Shown here piece by piece: positions 42,456 to 51,107 of a DNA stretch of 64,000 nt (its first letter is position 1; each line of letters starts with the position of its first letter). The notes under the pieces are model-generated. The model did no database searches and was not told the origin of the DNA. It was given only the letters and a program-made list of their open reading frames with translations. The DNA lies in NCBI GenBank assembly GCA_034439975.1, contig JAWXBK010000105.1, forward strand, positions 5,730 to 69,729. Reading direction: 5' to 3'. Origin of the DNA: JAWXBK01 sp034439975. GTDB taxonomy: Bacteria > Pseudomonadota > Alphaproteobacteria > Dongiales > Dongiaceae. Made by a program: the position numbers and the translations under genes.

Positions 42456-43829
42456 ATGGCGCGGGCGAAGTCGTCTGATACAAAACTCGCGGCGGCAACG
42501 CCGGCCAAGGCCGTATCGGCGCTGCGACAGAGCAAGATACGGACCGTTCATCTCGGCATCTTCGACAACGACGCCTGTTTCCGCGCGAAGCGCCTGCCGC
42601 TGGCACTCGCGGAGAGCGCGTTGCGTGGCGAGTATTCGTTCGTCAACGTTCTCCCGCAATGGGATATCGGCGAGAATGTCATCGACCCGGCGTTCGATTT
42701 CGTCGACGAGCCGGTGTCTGTCGATCCGTCATCGGGCCGCGTCTATCCGTTCGAGCCTGACGCGGCGCTCTATATCGGATCCTATGCGGGTCCGTCGGCT
42801 GCGCTGTCGCCCCGCGCCCTTCTGGCGGATCAGGTCGCGCGTGCCGCCAAGGCCGGGTTCGACGTCAAGGCCGCCGTCGAATGCGAATTTACGGTCATGG
42901 CCGAAACCGCCGAGAGCGTGCGTGCCAAGGGTTACGCCAATCTTGTGCCGGCGTTGCCGGACAATCGCTGCTGGGCGGCCGACAGCGCGGCGCCGTATGC
43001 GACGTTCTGCGCCGATCTCGAGGCGATGATCAATGGCATGGACATCCCGGTCTATGCGCTCGGCACCGAACTTGGGCCCGGTTGTCTCGAAGCGACGCTC
43101 ATGGCCGAGGACGCGCTGCGGGCGGCCGACAGCTATGCGCTGTTCCGCCAGATGACCAAAGCCTTCTGTCGTCAGCGCGGGATGACGGCGACCTTCATGG
43201 CGCTGGTCGGCGACGGTTTCCAGGGCCTCTCCGGCCATGTGCATCTCTCGCTGAGCGATCGCAAGACCGGGAAGCCGCTCTTCGCCGATCCGAAATCGAA
43301 GGACGGCATCAGCCCGCTCGCGCGCAAGTTCATTGCCGGCATTCTTCATCAGCTGCCGGACTGGACCGCGCTCTGCACCCAGACGGTCAATGCCTATCGC
43401 CGCATGGTGCCGGGCATGTGGGCGCCGCGCACACCGACCTGGGGCTTTAACAACTACTCCGTCGCTGTGCGGGTTGCGGCCGCTCGGCCGGAGACGACGC
43501 GCATCGAGTTCCGCATTCCGGCCTCGGACACCAATCCGTTCCTCGCGATCGGCATGGCGCTGGCAGCGGGTCTGTGGGGGATCGAGAACGATCCGCCGCT
43601 GCCGGCACCCGTGACCGGCAATGCGCGCGAGACCGTGCCGAAGGGTTTGAAGCCGTTGCCGCACGATCTCAAGATCGCAACCGATCGGCTGGCCGCGAAC
43701 AAACTGGCGCGCGCCACGTTCGGCGACCGGTTCATCGATCATTTCGTGAAGACACGCTATCAGGAAGAGGCGGCGTTGCGTCGCGAAGTCAGCGCGGCGG
43801 AACGTCGGCGCTATCTCGAAACACTCTAG
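42456..43829 (+). CDS. Glutamine-synthetase-family ligase 1 (gamma-glutamyl-amine type)
   Basis: The 457-residue protein has the glutamine synthetase catalytic fold: VKAAVECEFTVM (about 138-149, metal-binding Glu), GTELGPGCLEATL, GLSGHVHLSLSD (His of the active site), NAYRRMVPGMWAPRTPTWGFNNYSVAVRV and RIEFRIPASDTNPFLAIGMALAAG. The N-terminal domain diverges from true GlnA. Together with a polyamine-type importer this resembles PuuA, which joins glutamate to putrescine using ATP, or GlnT/GMAS-type enzymes acting on small amines. The acceptor amine is unknown. RBS AGGGGGA precedes the ATG. Confidence 0.82.
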   Translation: MARAKSSDTKLAAATPAKAVSALRQSKIRTVHLGIFDNDACFRAKRLPLALAESALRGEYSFVNVLPQWDIGENVIDPAFDFVDEPVSVDPSSGRVYPFEPDAALYIGSYAGPSAALSPRALLADQVARAAKAGFDVKAAVECEFTVMAETAESVRAKGYANLVPALPDNRCWAADSAAPYATFCADLEAMINGMDIPVYALGTELGPGCLEATLMAEDALRAADSYALFRQMTKAFCRQRGMTATFMALVGDGFQGLSGHVHLSLSDRKTGKPLFADPKSKDGISPLARKFIAGILHQLPDWTALCTQTVNAYRRMVPGMWAPRTPTWGFNNYSVAVRVAAARPETTRIEFRIPASDTNPFLAIGMALAAGLWGIENDPPLPAPVTGNARETVPKGLKPLPHDLKIATDRLAANKLARATFGDRFIDHFVKTRYQEEAALRREVSAAERRRYLETL

Positions 43830-43881
43830 GGCGGCGCACCAACCGCGCCGGATTGCGATTTCTGTGCAGGGGAACGACGCG

Positions 43882-45354
43882 ATGACCGATCTTGAACGCT
43901 ATATGAGCCAGGATGCGCGGGAGGAACAGATCCGCCAGGTGCGCGCCCGGATCAACGAGACCGGCGTCACCTACATCTACTACCAGTATGTCTCGATCAC
44001 CGGCCGCATCATGGGCAAGGGTGCGCCGGCCGATCATTGGGAGGCGATGGCGAAGAAGGGGGTGCAGACCTGGATCGGGGGTCTCACCAACGTGCTGCCC
44101 GATCGCAGCGGCAAGCTGATCGGGTTCGGTCCGAACACGCACGAGCTGCTCGCGATGCCCGATCCCGACACGTTCTGCCAGTTGCCCTGGGAGAAGCGCA
44201 CCGCCCGGGTGTTCTGCACGCTCTTCCATATGCGCGAGGATCCCAAGAATCCCGGCGGCTACATGACCGGCGACAGTCGCGGCAATCTGCGTCGCGCGCA
44301 TGAGAAGTTCGGCCGCGACCATGACGGGCTGCAGATGCGGCACGGCTGCGAGCCCGAGATGATGTGGCTCCATCGCGGCGAGGATGGCGGTATTGCCGGC
44401 GGTCCGACCAAGCCGCTCGCCTATCACATCGACCAGTTCGAAGAGTTGGCGCCGGTCTATCTCAAGGTGATCGATTATGCCCGCGCGATGGGCCTCGACA
44501 TGATCCAGGGCGATCACGAGGATGCGCCGGGCCAGCTCGAGCTCAATTTCATGTTCGACGATGCGCTGCGTACCGCAGACCGGCTCACCACCTATCGCCA
44601 GATCTGCCGCCGCGTCGCGCGCGAGTTCAACCTGATCGCCTGCTTCATGACCAAGCCGTTCATGAAGATGTCGGCGAACGGCTGTCACCACAATATTTCG
44701 CTCTGGCGCGGCGGCGAGAACAAGCTGGTGCCGCTTGGCCACGACCCGCTGCCGGGCGCGGACGAGGTGTTCACCTATCGCCAGGGCGGCACCAACGAGT
44801 TCATCGATGCATCGAAGCCGGGTGCCTGGTTGCCGCCGGCGATTGGCCGTCACGCCGTTGGCGGCATGCTGAAGCATCTGGTCGCCCTGACGGCGATCGG
44901 CGCCTCGACGGTCAACTCCTACCGCCGGATGATGGATACAGGGCTCTGGGCACCCGTCTTCGCCGATTGGGGCTTCCAGAACCGGACCTGCGCGCTGCGC
45001 GTTTCGGCGCCGGGCCGCATGGAGTATCGCTCGGTCGATTCGATGGTGAACCCCTATCTGATGGCGGCGGCTTTGCTCGCAGCGATGGATGACGGGCTGA
45101 AGAACAAGATTGATCCCGGCGAGCCGGAAGAGCGCAATATTTACGAGGCAATGGAAGCCGGCAAACAGGTGAAGCGCCTGCCGAGCAATCTGGGTGCGGC
45201 GTTGGATGGGCTCGCCGCCGACGAGGTGGTAAAATCCGCGCTGCCGGGCGATATGTACCGGCTCTACGAGCTCTATAAGCGCGACGAATGGGATTCGTTT
45301 AACGCCACGGTGAGCAACTGGGACGTCGAGCGCTATCTCGACTGCCTGCCCTAA
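43882..45354 (+). CDS. Glutamine-synthetase-family ligase 2 (type III-like / GlnT-like)
   Basis: The 490-residue protein is a second, clearly different member of the family: ITGRIMGKGAPADHW (about 33-47), HGCEPEMMWLH, IQGDHEDAPGQLELNF, SANGCHHNISLW, NSYRRMMDTGLWAPVFADWGFQNRTCALRV and RMEYRSVDSMVNPYLMAAALLAAM. Key catalytic His, Glu and Arg are present. Two adjacent ligases may act on different amines, on successive steps, or form one mixed complex. The ATG at 43882 is used rather than an in-frame GTG 18 bases earlier. Confidence 0.82.
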   Translation: MTDLERYMSQDAREEQIRQVRARINETGVTYIYYQYVSITGRIMGKGAPADHWEAMAKKGVQTWIGGLTNVLPDRSGKLIGFGPNTHELLAMPDPDTFCQLPWEKRTARVFCTLFHMREDPKNPGGYMTGDSRGNLRRAHEKFGRDHDGLQMRHGCEPEMMWLHRGEDGGIAGGPTKPLAYHIDQFEELAPVYLKVIDYARAMGLDMIQGDHEDAPGQLELNFMFDDALRTADRLTTYRQICRRVAREFNLIACFMTKPFMKMSANGCHHNISLWRGGENKLVPLGHDPLPGADEVFTYRQGGTNEFIDASKPGAWLPPAIGRHAVGGMLKHLVALTAIGASTVNSYRRMMDTGLWAPVFADWGFQNRTCALRVSAPGRMEYRSVDSMVNPYLMAAALLAAMDDGLKNKIDPGEPEERNIYEAMEAGKQVKRLPSNLGAALDGLAADEVVKSALPGDMYRLYELYKRDEWDSFNATVSNWDVERYLDCLP

Positions 45355-45366
45355 GGGGACGCTGCC

Positions 45367-46245
45367 ATGATCGAATTGACCCGGGACCAGATTGAAAAGT
45401 TTAAAGAAGACGGGTTCCTGATCGTCGACAAACTGATCGATGTGGCCGACGTCGATCGCCTGCTCAAGCGCTACGAGCCGTTGTTCCGCGGCGAGTTCGA
45501 GACCGGGATCGAGCCGGACGAATGGAACTGGCGCGAAGGCCGCGATGCGGAAGATCGCACAAGGCAGATCTGCAATGCCTGGAAGGCGGATCGTACGATC
45601 GCCAGCGTGTCGCTTCGGCCCGATATCGGCCGCGCGACGTCAACGCTGATGGGCTGGCCGGGCGCGCGCGTGCAGGTCGACAATGTGTTGTGGAAGCCGG
45701 CCGGTGCGAAGTCGATCGCCTTCCATCAGGATTGCAGTTATCTGCGCTGGTTCACGCCGCTCGGTATGTGCAGTTGCTGGATGGCGCTCGACGATACGAC
45801 GGCGACCGGCGGCACGATGGAAGTGGTGCGCGGCTCGCATAAATGGGGCGAGTTTCCGGTCGCAAAGAATTTTCACGCGCCGTCGGATTATCGTGCCGAT
45901 CTGACCGAGGCCGCCCGCAAAGTGGGCAAGACGCCGGAATTCGTGCCGGTCGTGGTGCCGAAAGGCGGCGGCTCGTTCCATCACGGCTGGACCTGGCATG
46001 GCTCGGGCCCGAACACGACGGACAAGCCGCGCCGCACGTTGGTCTCGCACACGATCAATTCGGAAGTGCGCTACGACCGCGCGCATGTTGGCGAAGGGAC
46101 CGGTCCCTGGTACGGTCGCTATATGCGCCAGGACAGCGACGAGATGGACGAGAATTATTTCCCGATCCTGTGGACCGGAGACGGTCGCCGCACCAAATGG
46201 CTCGATGCCTATCAGGCCAAACCGGGCGAGAAGCGCGCCGCCTGA
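45367..46245 (+). CDS. Phytanoyl-CoA dioxygenase-family Fe(II)/2-oxoglutarate oxygenase
   Basis: The 292-residue protein belongs to the PhyH family of non-haem iron oxygenases. The iron-binding HxD is FHQDCSY (His120, Asp122), the distal His lies in HHGWTWHGSGPN (His211 most likely), and Arg near 222 (KPRRTL) would bind 2-oxoglutarate. Such enzymes hydroxylate small molecules, ectoine or quaternary amines, or cut C-N/C-P bonds. Being last in the amine importer/ligase operon, 12 bases after ligase 2, it probably oxidises the imported or gamma-glutamylated amine. Confidence 0.85.
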   Translation: MIELTRDQIEKFKEDGFLIVDKLIDVADVDRLLKRYEPLFRGEFETGIEPDEWNWREGRDAEDRTRQICNAWKADRTIASVSLRPDIGRATSTLMGWPGARVQVDNVLWKPAGAKSIAFHQDCSYLRWFTPLGMCSCWMALDDTTATGGTMEVVRGSHKWGEFPVAKNFHAPSDYRADLTEAARKVGKTPEFVPVVVPKGGGSFHHGWTWHGSGPNTTDKPRRTLVSHTINSEVRYDRAHVGEGTGPWYGRYMRQDSDEMDENYFPILWTGDGRRTKWLDAYQAKPGEKRAA

Positions 46246-46423
46246 GCCGGTTTCGGTCCGTCCGCGCGGGTCGGGTCATGTCGATATCTTTGTGGTTACC
46301 ATCGGCCTAGGATGACGTTCCGGCGGACGGACGAGCGATTGCGCTCATTTCCGTCTCGACCCCGACGGCCCGCGCCCGAAATACCGCATGCCGTCGACCG
46401 CCGCGACCGATCGGGAGATCCGC

Positions 46424-46765
46424 ATGAACATCGCTGAAACCGCCGGCCATTATGTTGCCGGCGCATTGATCGGCATCGTGCTGATGACGATCGTGGCGTT
46501 CAGCACCGGCTGGGTGACGCTCACGCGCTCGATGAACGAGCGCGTCGAACGTGCACAGGTCGAAGCCTTCGCCTCGATCTGCGTCTATAACAGCCTGGCG
46601 TCATGGGCGGGCGACGGAAAAAGGATCGAGGATCTGGCCGGCGACAGCAATCGCGAGCGCGAAGCGCTCGTCGAATTGTTCGTTCCGGCAACGGAATCGG
46701 TCTACGGGCTCGAGGGCGCAATCCGCAGCGCCTGCGGCAATATCATCCGCTCGCGGGCGGCCTGA
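46424..46765 (+). CDS. Small membrane protein of unknown function
   Basis: The 113-residue product has one membrane helix (YVAGALIGIVLMTIVAFSTGWVTL, about 9-32) and a soluble tail with two cysteines (ASICVYNS and AIRSACGNII) that could form a disulfide in the periplasm. I recognise no family. RBS GGGAGA precedes ATG 46424; an upstream in-frame ATG would add 12 residues before the helix. The 178-bp gap to the dioxygenase gene shows nothing else I can support. Confidence 0.6.
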   Translation: MNIAETAGHYVAGALIGIVLMTIVAFSTGWVTLTRSMNERVERAQVEAFASICVYNSLASWAGDGKRIEDLAGDSNREREALVELFVPATESVYGLEGAIRSACGNIIRSRAA

Positions 46766-47051
46766 GGGCGCTGCGGCCGACGCGCGCATTAAATCGACGC
46801 TGGTCGGCCAATGTCTGATCCGGGTGCGCTTTGAAAATTTGGCTGCGCTTCTTGGATATGTATCGAACCATGTGCATCGTGCCGGAACCCGAATTTAGGC
46901 AACTCCTTCAAGACATCCGAAGCCTTGACATGGCGGCATAAGGGGAGCGTCACGCAAGACACCGATGGCTGCCATGCGGACAAAACGGACTTTTGCTGTA
47001 GCTTTACCATTGACCGCTTGCATCTCGACCACATGAGGAAAACGCCTTCTG
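46766..47051. other. Lower-GC gap before the IS element, no gene supported
   Basis: This stretch is AT-richer than its surroundings and carries only short open frames without recognisable domains. It may be degraded foreign DNA connected with the IS insertion beside it. Confidence 0.5.
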
Positions 47052-47604
47052 TGTCCTGCCCCCTTTGAAGTGGTCCTCCCTGAAGTATGGTTTGGCCATG
47101 GAGGAGGACTGCGATGGCAAGGAAGAGACATACGGCTGAAGAGATCGTCACGCAGCGGCCCCGGCTTCTGAGCGACAATGGCGCCTCGTATGTTGCAGGC
47201 GATCTGGCCGACTGGCTCGAAGGCAAGGGCATGCAGCATGTGCGCGGCGCGCGGTATCATCCCCAGACCCAGGGCAAGATCGAGCGCTGGCACCAAACCC
47301 TAAAGAACCGCATTCTGCTGGAAAACTATTATTTACCCGGAGATCTCGAACAACAGATCGGAGCCTTCGTCGAACACTACAATCACGTCCGCTATCATGA
47401 GAGCGTCAACAACGTCACACCGGCGGACGTCTACTTCGGCAGAGCAGAGAATATCCTCGCAGAACGCAAACGCATCAAACTTGCAACCATCGCAAACCGC
47501 CGCTTGCAGCATCGACTTCAGGCAGCTTAAACTCTAACTTCTGGTGAGCCAGAGCCTCTCTTCTCGAATTGCCTGATCAGTCTCAAATTACCTGACGACG
47601 GACA
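47052..47604 (+). mobile_element. Internally deleted IS3-family element
   Basis: The element begins near TGTCC (47052) and ends near GACGACGGACA (47604), so TGTCC is present in inverted orientation at both ends. Inside is only a fusion of the start of OrfA and the end of OrfB, giving about 550 bp instead of the usual 1.2-1.5 kb. It is non-autonomous. I could not identify a target-site duplication. It ends 15 bases before the msrA start codon. Confidence 0.65.
47114..47530 (+). pseudogene. IS3 transposase remnant, OrfA start fused to OrfB end
   Basis: The frame reads MARKRHTAEEIV, the standard opening of an IS3-group OrfA. It then jumps directly to RPRLLSDNGASYVAGDLADWLEGKGM and YHPQTQGKIERWHQTLKNRI, the second Asp and the Glu of the OrfB DDE integrase core, and finishes normally (HRLQAA). 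The first catalytic Asp and the HTH are missing, so the product cannot transpose DNA. The clean in-frame junction indicates a single internal deletion. Confidence 0.85.
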
Positions 47605-47619
47605 AGCAAGGAGCACGAT

Positions 47620-48115
47620 ATGAGGGAAAATACCGAGTGCGCGATCCTCGCGGGGGGGATGCTTCTGGATCATGCAGCAGTTGCTTCGCCACCGCGACGG
47701 GGTCATCTCCACCCGCGTGGGCTGGATCGGCGGGGAGAACGAGAACCCGACCGAGGAGAACAACGTCGGTCATGCGGAGGCGGTCAAGGTCACCTTCGAT
47801 CCGAACCGCCTCTCCTACCGGGAATTGCTCGAGCAATTTTTCATGGTCCACCGAGCCGACCTCGGCGAGGACGTCGTTGGGACCGGCTACCGCTCGGAGA
47901 TCTTCTGCACGAGCGAGGTGCAGCGAGTGGTCGCCGAGGAGACCATCCGCACCGTTGATGCAGCCGGCCATTGGCCCGGCAAGGTGGTGACCCGCGTCAG
48001 CGAGGCCGGCCGTTTCTGGGAGGAAGCGCCCGAGGAACAGGACTACCTCCAGCGCTTTCCGGTCGGCTGTCCGGCGCCCTTCCTGCGTCAAGGTGAGCCG
48101 GCTGGGGCTTCCTGA
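47620..48115 (+). pseudogene. msrA: Peptide-methionine (S)-S-oxide reductase MsrA, frameshifted at a 7-G run
   Basis: The gene begins MRENTECAILAGG and should continue with the catalytic GCFW. A run of seven G (47652-47658) shifts the frame. In the +1 frame the sequence continues CFWIMQQLLRHRDGVISTRVGWIGGENENPT, then GHAEAVKVTFDP, VGTGYRSEIFCTSEVQ and EEAPEEQDYLQRFP, a complete MsrA. Six G would restore the gene. MsrA reduces methionine S-sulfoxide and repairs oxidised proteins. An IS remnant ends just upstream. It may be a true pseudogene, a slippage-controlled gene or a sequencing error. Confidence 0.85.
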
Positions 48116-48219
48116 ACCGCGTGAAGTAGCCGAGGACACTACCCACGCGCCGCTCGAGGCCGAGGCCCCCGCCTTGGGTAGGCGGCCCTCGCGTTGGCGG
48201 CCGGTCACATCCTACGAGC

Positions 48220-48645
48220 GTGTCGGCGGATGATTACCTTGAAGCGTGGGCTGCATACCAACAGGGCGACTACGAAACTGCACTGCGCCTGATGAAGCCG
48301 CTGGCCGAGCAGGGCGATGCCGATGCCCAGAACAACCTCGGCTACATGTACGAAAACGGCAACGGCGTCCCGCAGGACTACGCAGAGGCGGTGAAGTGGT
48401 ATCGCCTCGCTGCCGAGCAGGGCGACGCCGCATCGCAGTACCGTCTCGGCCAGATCTATCTGCAGGGTCTGGGCCTGCCGAAAGACACGGTGCAGGCGCA
48501 GATGTGGATGGAGATCGCGGCCGCGCACGGCCGGGCGGCGCCGAGTGCGCAGGAGCGGACGACGATCGATTCGAGTTTGAGTTTCGACCAGCGCGAAAGA
48601 GCGAAGCGGCTGACCGAGGAATGGCTGGCGGCGCACCCGCAATAG
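48220..48645 (+). CDS. Sel1-repeat (TPR-like) protein, possibly 5'-truncated
   Basis: The 141-residue product contains two to three Sel1 repeats (AEQGDADAQNNLGYMYENGNGVPQDYAEAVKWYRLAAEQGDAASQYRLGQIYLQG, about 28-85, in the usual 36-residue spacing). A C-terminal basic helix follows (SFDQRERAKRLTEEWLA). Most relatives have a signal peptide before this start; here the GTG at 48220 begins at SADDYLEAWAAYQQGDY, so the 5' end may have been lost. Sel1 proteins act as adaptors in envelope or signalling assemblies. Confidence 0.65.
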   Translation: MSADDYLEAWAAYQQGDYETALRLMKPLAEQGDADAQNNLGYMYENGNGVPQDYAEAVKWYRLAAEQGDAASQYRLGQIYLQGLGLPKDTVQAQMWMEIAAAHGRAAPSAQERTTIDSSLSFDQRERAKRLTEEWLAAHPQ

Positions 48646-48646
48646 G

Positions 48647-48826
48647 CGCCATCGCACTTCGGTCCGGACATGCGAGAAAGCGCGCCAACTGTTTTTGGTT
48701 TACACTGGCAACCCGATAGCGACTGTCGCTGCCCGTATTGACGAGCCCAAGTGGCGCGAGCGCGGCATCGTAGAACTCGGCAGCGCGTTTCAGATTGTTG
48801 GTTCCAACCATGATGTAAGCGAGCAA
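48647..48826 (-). pseudogene. VOC (glyoxalase-like) protein N-terminal fragment
   Basis: About 60 codons from TTG 48826 read LAYIMVGTNNLKRAAEFYDAALAPLGL, the first beta-alpha unit of a vicinal-oxygen-chelate domain. Similarity then stops near the end of the convergent Sel1 gene. The rest of the domain is missing, so it is a truncated remnant. Confidence 0.55.
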
Positions 48827-48944
48827 ATTGACGCCACCTGCCGGACATTACCGGGTTGAACCGGCGTTAAGCTACCAATCGCGGCCTGTGCCAGTCAGGC
48901 CGGCGCCGCGATCGATTCGGTCGCGATACTAGGCTTGGATTGGC

Positions 48945-49151
48945 TCATCGCGCAGGCATAAAAAGCTGCTCTTGCGAAACGCCTTCGTCCCCGAAGGTGA
49001 TCATACCGGCACTAACAATGTCACCCACCTGCCACTTACACCATGCCCTGCCGCCATCAACCACGACATCGGTAAGTACCATTTTATCTGCCAGCTTTCT
49101 GAGCTCTGCAATGTAACCATGCAGGTCACTAAATCGCCAATCCGCCGGCAA
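48945..49151 (-). CDS. Small NTF2/SnoaL-like protein or fragment
   Basis: The 68-residue frame (WRFSDLHGYIAELRKLADKMVLTDVVVDGGRAWCKWQVGD...) resembles the C-terminal half of SnoaL/NTF2-like domains. It begins at a TTG directly after the stop of the ATP-grasp gene (TGATTG), so it could be translated by reinitiation. A truncated gene remnant is equally likely. Confidence 0.35.
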   Translation of the reverse strand: MPADWRFSDLHGYIAELRKLADKMVLTDVVVDGGRAWCKWQVGDIVSAGMITFGDEGVSQEQLFMPAR

Positions 49152-50075
49152 TCAGGCCGGTTGCCTTGCCTTCGCTGTCAGCTTGACACGTTCCGCCGGA
49201 TCGGCATCGCAGTCCAGCGCCAGCAGCGCATCGATGAAGCGTGGCGTGAAGTAGGACTTACTGTCGGGGATCGCGTCCATCTCGCGGTAGCTGTTGTGCG
49301 GGTTGGTATTGAGTTCGTAGAACTCGAGCCTTCCGTCGACTATCGAATAGTCGACGCGGCCGTACTCAACCTGCGCCGTATCGAAAACCCGGCGAACCGC
49401 CTTGTTGTGCTCGTCCGACCGGACATAGGCGAGGTCGCGCGCGACGACTGTCTCGTCGAAATACTCAAATTTCTTGACACACCACTGCCGGCCGACCAGG
49501 CGGTTCTGCGGCATGATCGCATCGCCTACCCGGAAACAACCGTATTTCACATAAGCGCCAGTATCGTCGGGCGCACCGCAGAACTCGGTGATGACATGGT
49601 TGTCGCGAAACCGACCCTGTCCGGGCAGGGCGTCGATGGCAGACCGCAGGGCGATGGCATCCCGGATAAGGGCGGTACTTGGCCCGCTATGATCGTCCTC
49701 GCGCCGGAGGAAGACGGGATAGCGGCAATCGGGCAGCGCGTCATTGGCGCGGTAGATATTGAAGCTGTTGATACGCTCGGTATAAAGATGCCGCAGAAGT
49801 TCGTAGCGCCGCTTGACCTGTCTCGGGTCGTTGAACAGGCGAATGCGCGGATCGGCCTCGCACAATTGCTGCCATGCCCGGGCCGCCCGCTCCATGCCCT
49901 GGAGCGTCAACCGTTCGAGATCGGCGAAGATGTAACTCGCGACTGGTGCTGCCGACGCCTTGAAGAGGGTCGAATATCCCACTAGCCGGATCCGGCCGCC
50001 GAGCCGATCGTGGTTGTCCTCGACGAAATCCCGCATCGTGTAGAGGTGGGGTGTTGTGGCCAGAAAGATGATCAT
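49152..50075 (-). CDS. ATP-grasp-like protein of unknown substrate
   Basis: The 307-residue protein has features of the ATP-grasp fold: a central PVFLRREDDHSG segment (ATP-binding Lys/Arg region), AYVKYGCFRVGDAIMPQNRL, and the metal-binding YSIVDGRLEFYELNTNPHN with the E-x-N-x-N-P signature near residue 265. It would ligate an acid to an amine or thiol using ATP. I cannot name the product. The ATG at 50075 (MIIFLATTPHLYTMRDFVE) is preferred to one 33 bases upstream. It lies inside a remnant region between msrA and a broken recombinase. Confidence 0.6.
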   Translation of the reverse strand: MIIFLATTPHLYTMRDFVEDNHDRLGGRIRLVGYSTLFKASAAPVASYIFADLERLTLQGMERAARAWQQLCEADPRIRLFNDPRQVKRRYELLRHLYTERINSFNIYRANDALPDCRYPVFLRREDDHSGPSTALIRDAIALRSAIDALPGQGRFRDNHVITEFCGAPDDTGAYVKYGCFRVGDAIMPQNRLVGRQWCVKKFEYFDETVVARDLAYVRSDEHNKAVRRVFDTAQVEYGRVDYSIVDGRLEFYELNTNPHNSYREMDAIPDSKSYFTPRFIDALLALDCDADPAERVKLTAKARQPA

Positions 50076-50153
50076 GCGTGTCCAGCGTCGGTAACTGTGA
50101 GCCGGCACTCACTGTACAAGTCGACCGGCGGCGGCATCATCTTCTATTCTAGG

Positions 50154-51107
50154 ATGTCCGGCTGGGGCAGCAACTACGTGATGCTACCCCCGAAGAGCTT
50201 GGTTGGCATCCGTCTTGCCAGGAACCGGTGCGAGTGGAACGGCAAGATGATCCAGGGCCGTCACGAGCCGCTGGTTTCGGTCGATCTGTGGGAACGAGTT
50301 CAAGGCGTGATGGACGGCCGCTTCGCCAAGAAGCACCGGCGCTTCAAGCATGATTTCGCTTTCTCAGGTCTGATCGCCTGCGGCACGTGCGGCTGCTCGA
50401 TCGTGGGCGAGATCAAGAAGCAGCGCTACGTCTACTATCACTGCACCGGCTACGCCGCCAAAACCGAAGGCCGGAAGCCGACCTGTACCCAATGCGTGCG
50501 CGAGGAAGTGCTGGAGGAACGGTTTACGGAACTGCTCGGCCGGCTGCGCTTCGACGACGAGGTGTTGGGCTGGGTGCGCGAGGCGCTTCAGGCCAGCCAC
50601 GCCGACGAGCGGCGCGAGCACGAGACTGCGATCGAACGGTTGCGGGCCGAGCACAAGCGCCTCGGCGAGCGTATCAATGCGATGTACATCGACAAGCTCG
50701 ACGGGAAGATCGGCGGCGACTTCTACGACCGCTTCGCCGGCGAGTGGTGCGAGGAGCAATTGCGCCTGCAACGCGAGATCGACCGGCATGAGTCCGCTGA
50801 GCAGTCTTACATGGACGAAGGCGTGCAGATTCTCGAACTGGCGCAGAACGCACAGCGGCTGTTCGAGCGCCAGGAACCGCGCCAAAAGCGCCGCCTGCTC
50901 AACTTCGTACTATCGAACTGCTCTTGGCAGAACGGCGAGCTGCGCGCCACCTTCCGCCAACCGTTTGATCTGTTGGCGGAAACTACCGCCATCGCTGCGC
51001 GCCACGAGGCGGCGACAATGGCCAATTCGGGCAAAAGTGAGATTTGGCTGGGGGACCTGGATTCGAACCAGGGTTGGCGGAGTCAGAGTCCGCAGTCCTA
51101 CCGCTAG
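50154..51107 (+). pseudogene. Large serine recombinase, N-terminally truncated
   Basis: Only the C-terminal part of a phage-type large serine integrase survives. It comprises the end of the recombinase domain (EWNGKMIQGRHEPLVSVDLWERVQ), the zinc ribbon (CGTCGCSIVGEIKKQRYVYYHCTGY ... CTQC) and a long coiled coil (about 190-290). The catalytic resolvase domain with its Ser is absent. The frame has no stop of its own and runs across the opposite-strand tRNA-Gln gene, ending in the residues LGDLDSNQGWRSQSPQSYR, which are antisense tRNA. Both ends therefore look like deletion junctions of a lost mobile element. Confidence 0.85.

Noticed and set aside
43882..45354. Housekeeping glutamine synthetase GlnA
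   Set aside because: The N-terminal domain and the operon with an amine importer and second ligase do not fit GlnA, and no glnB lies nearby.
51045..51107. Recombinase C terminus LGDLDSNQGWRSQSPQSYR as a true protein end
   Set aside because: These residues are the translated complement of tRNA-Gln, a common false tail; the real 3' end of the recombinase gene is lost.
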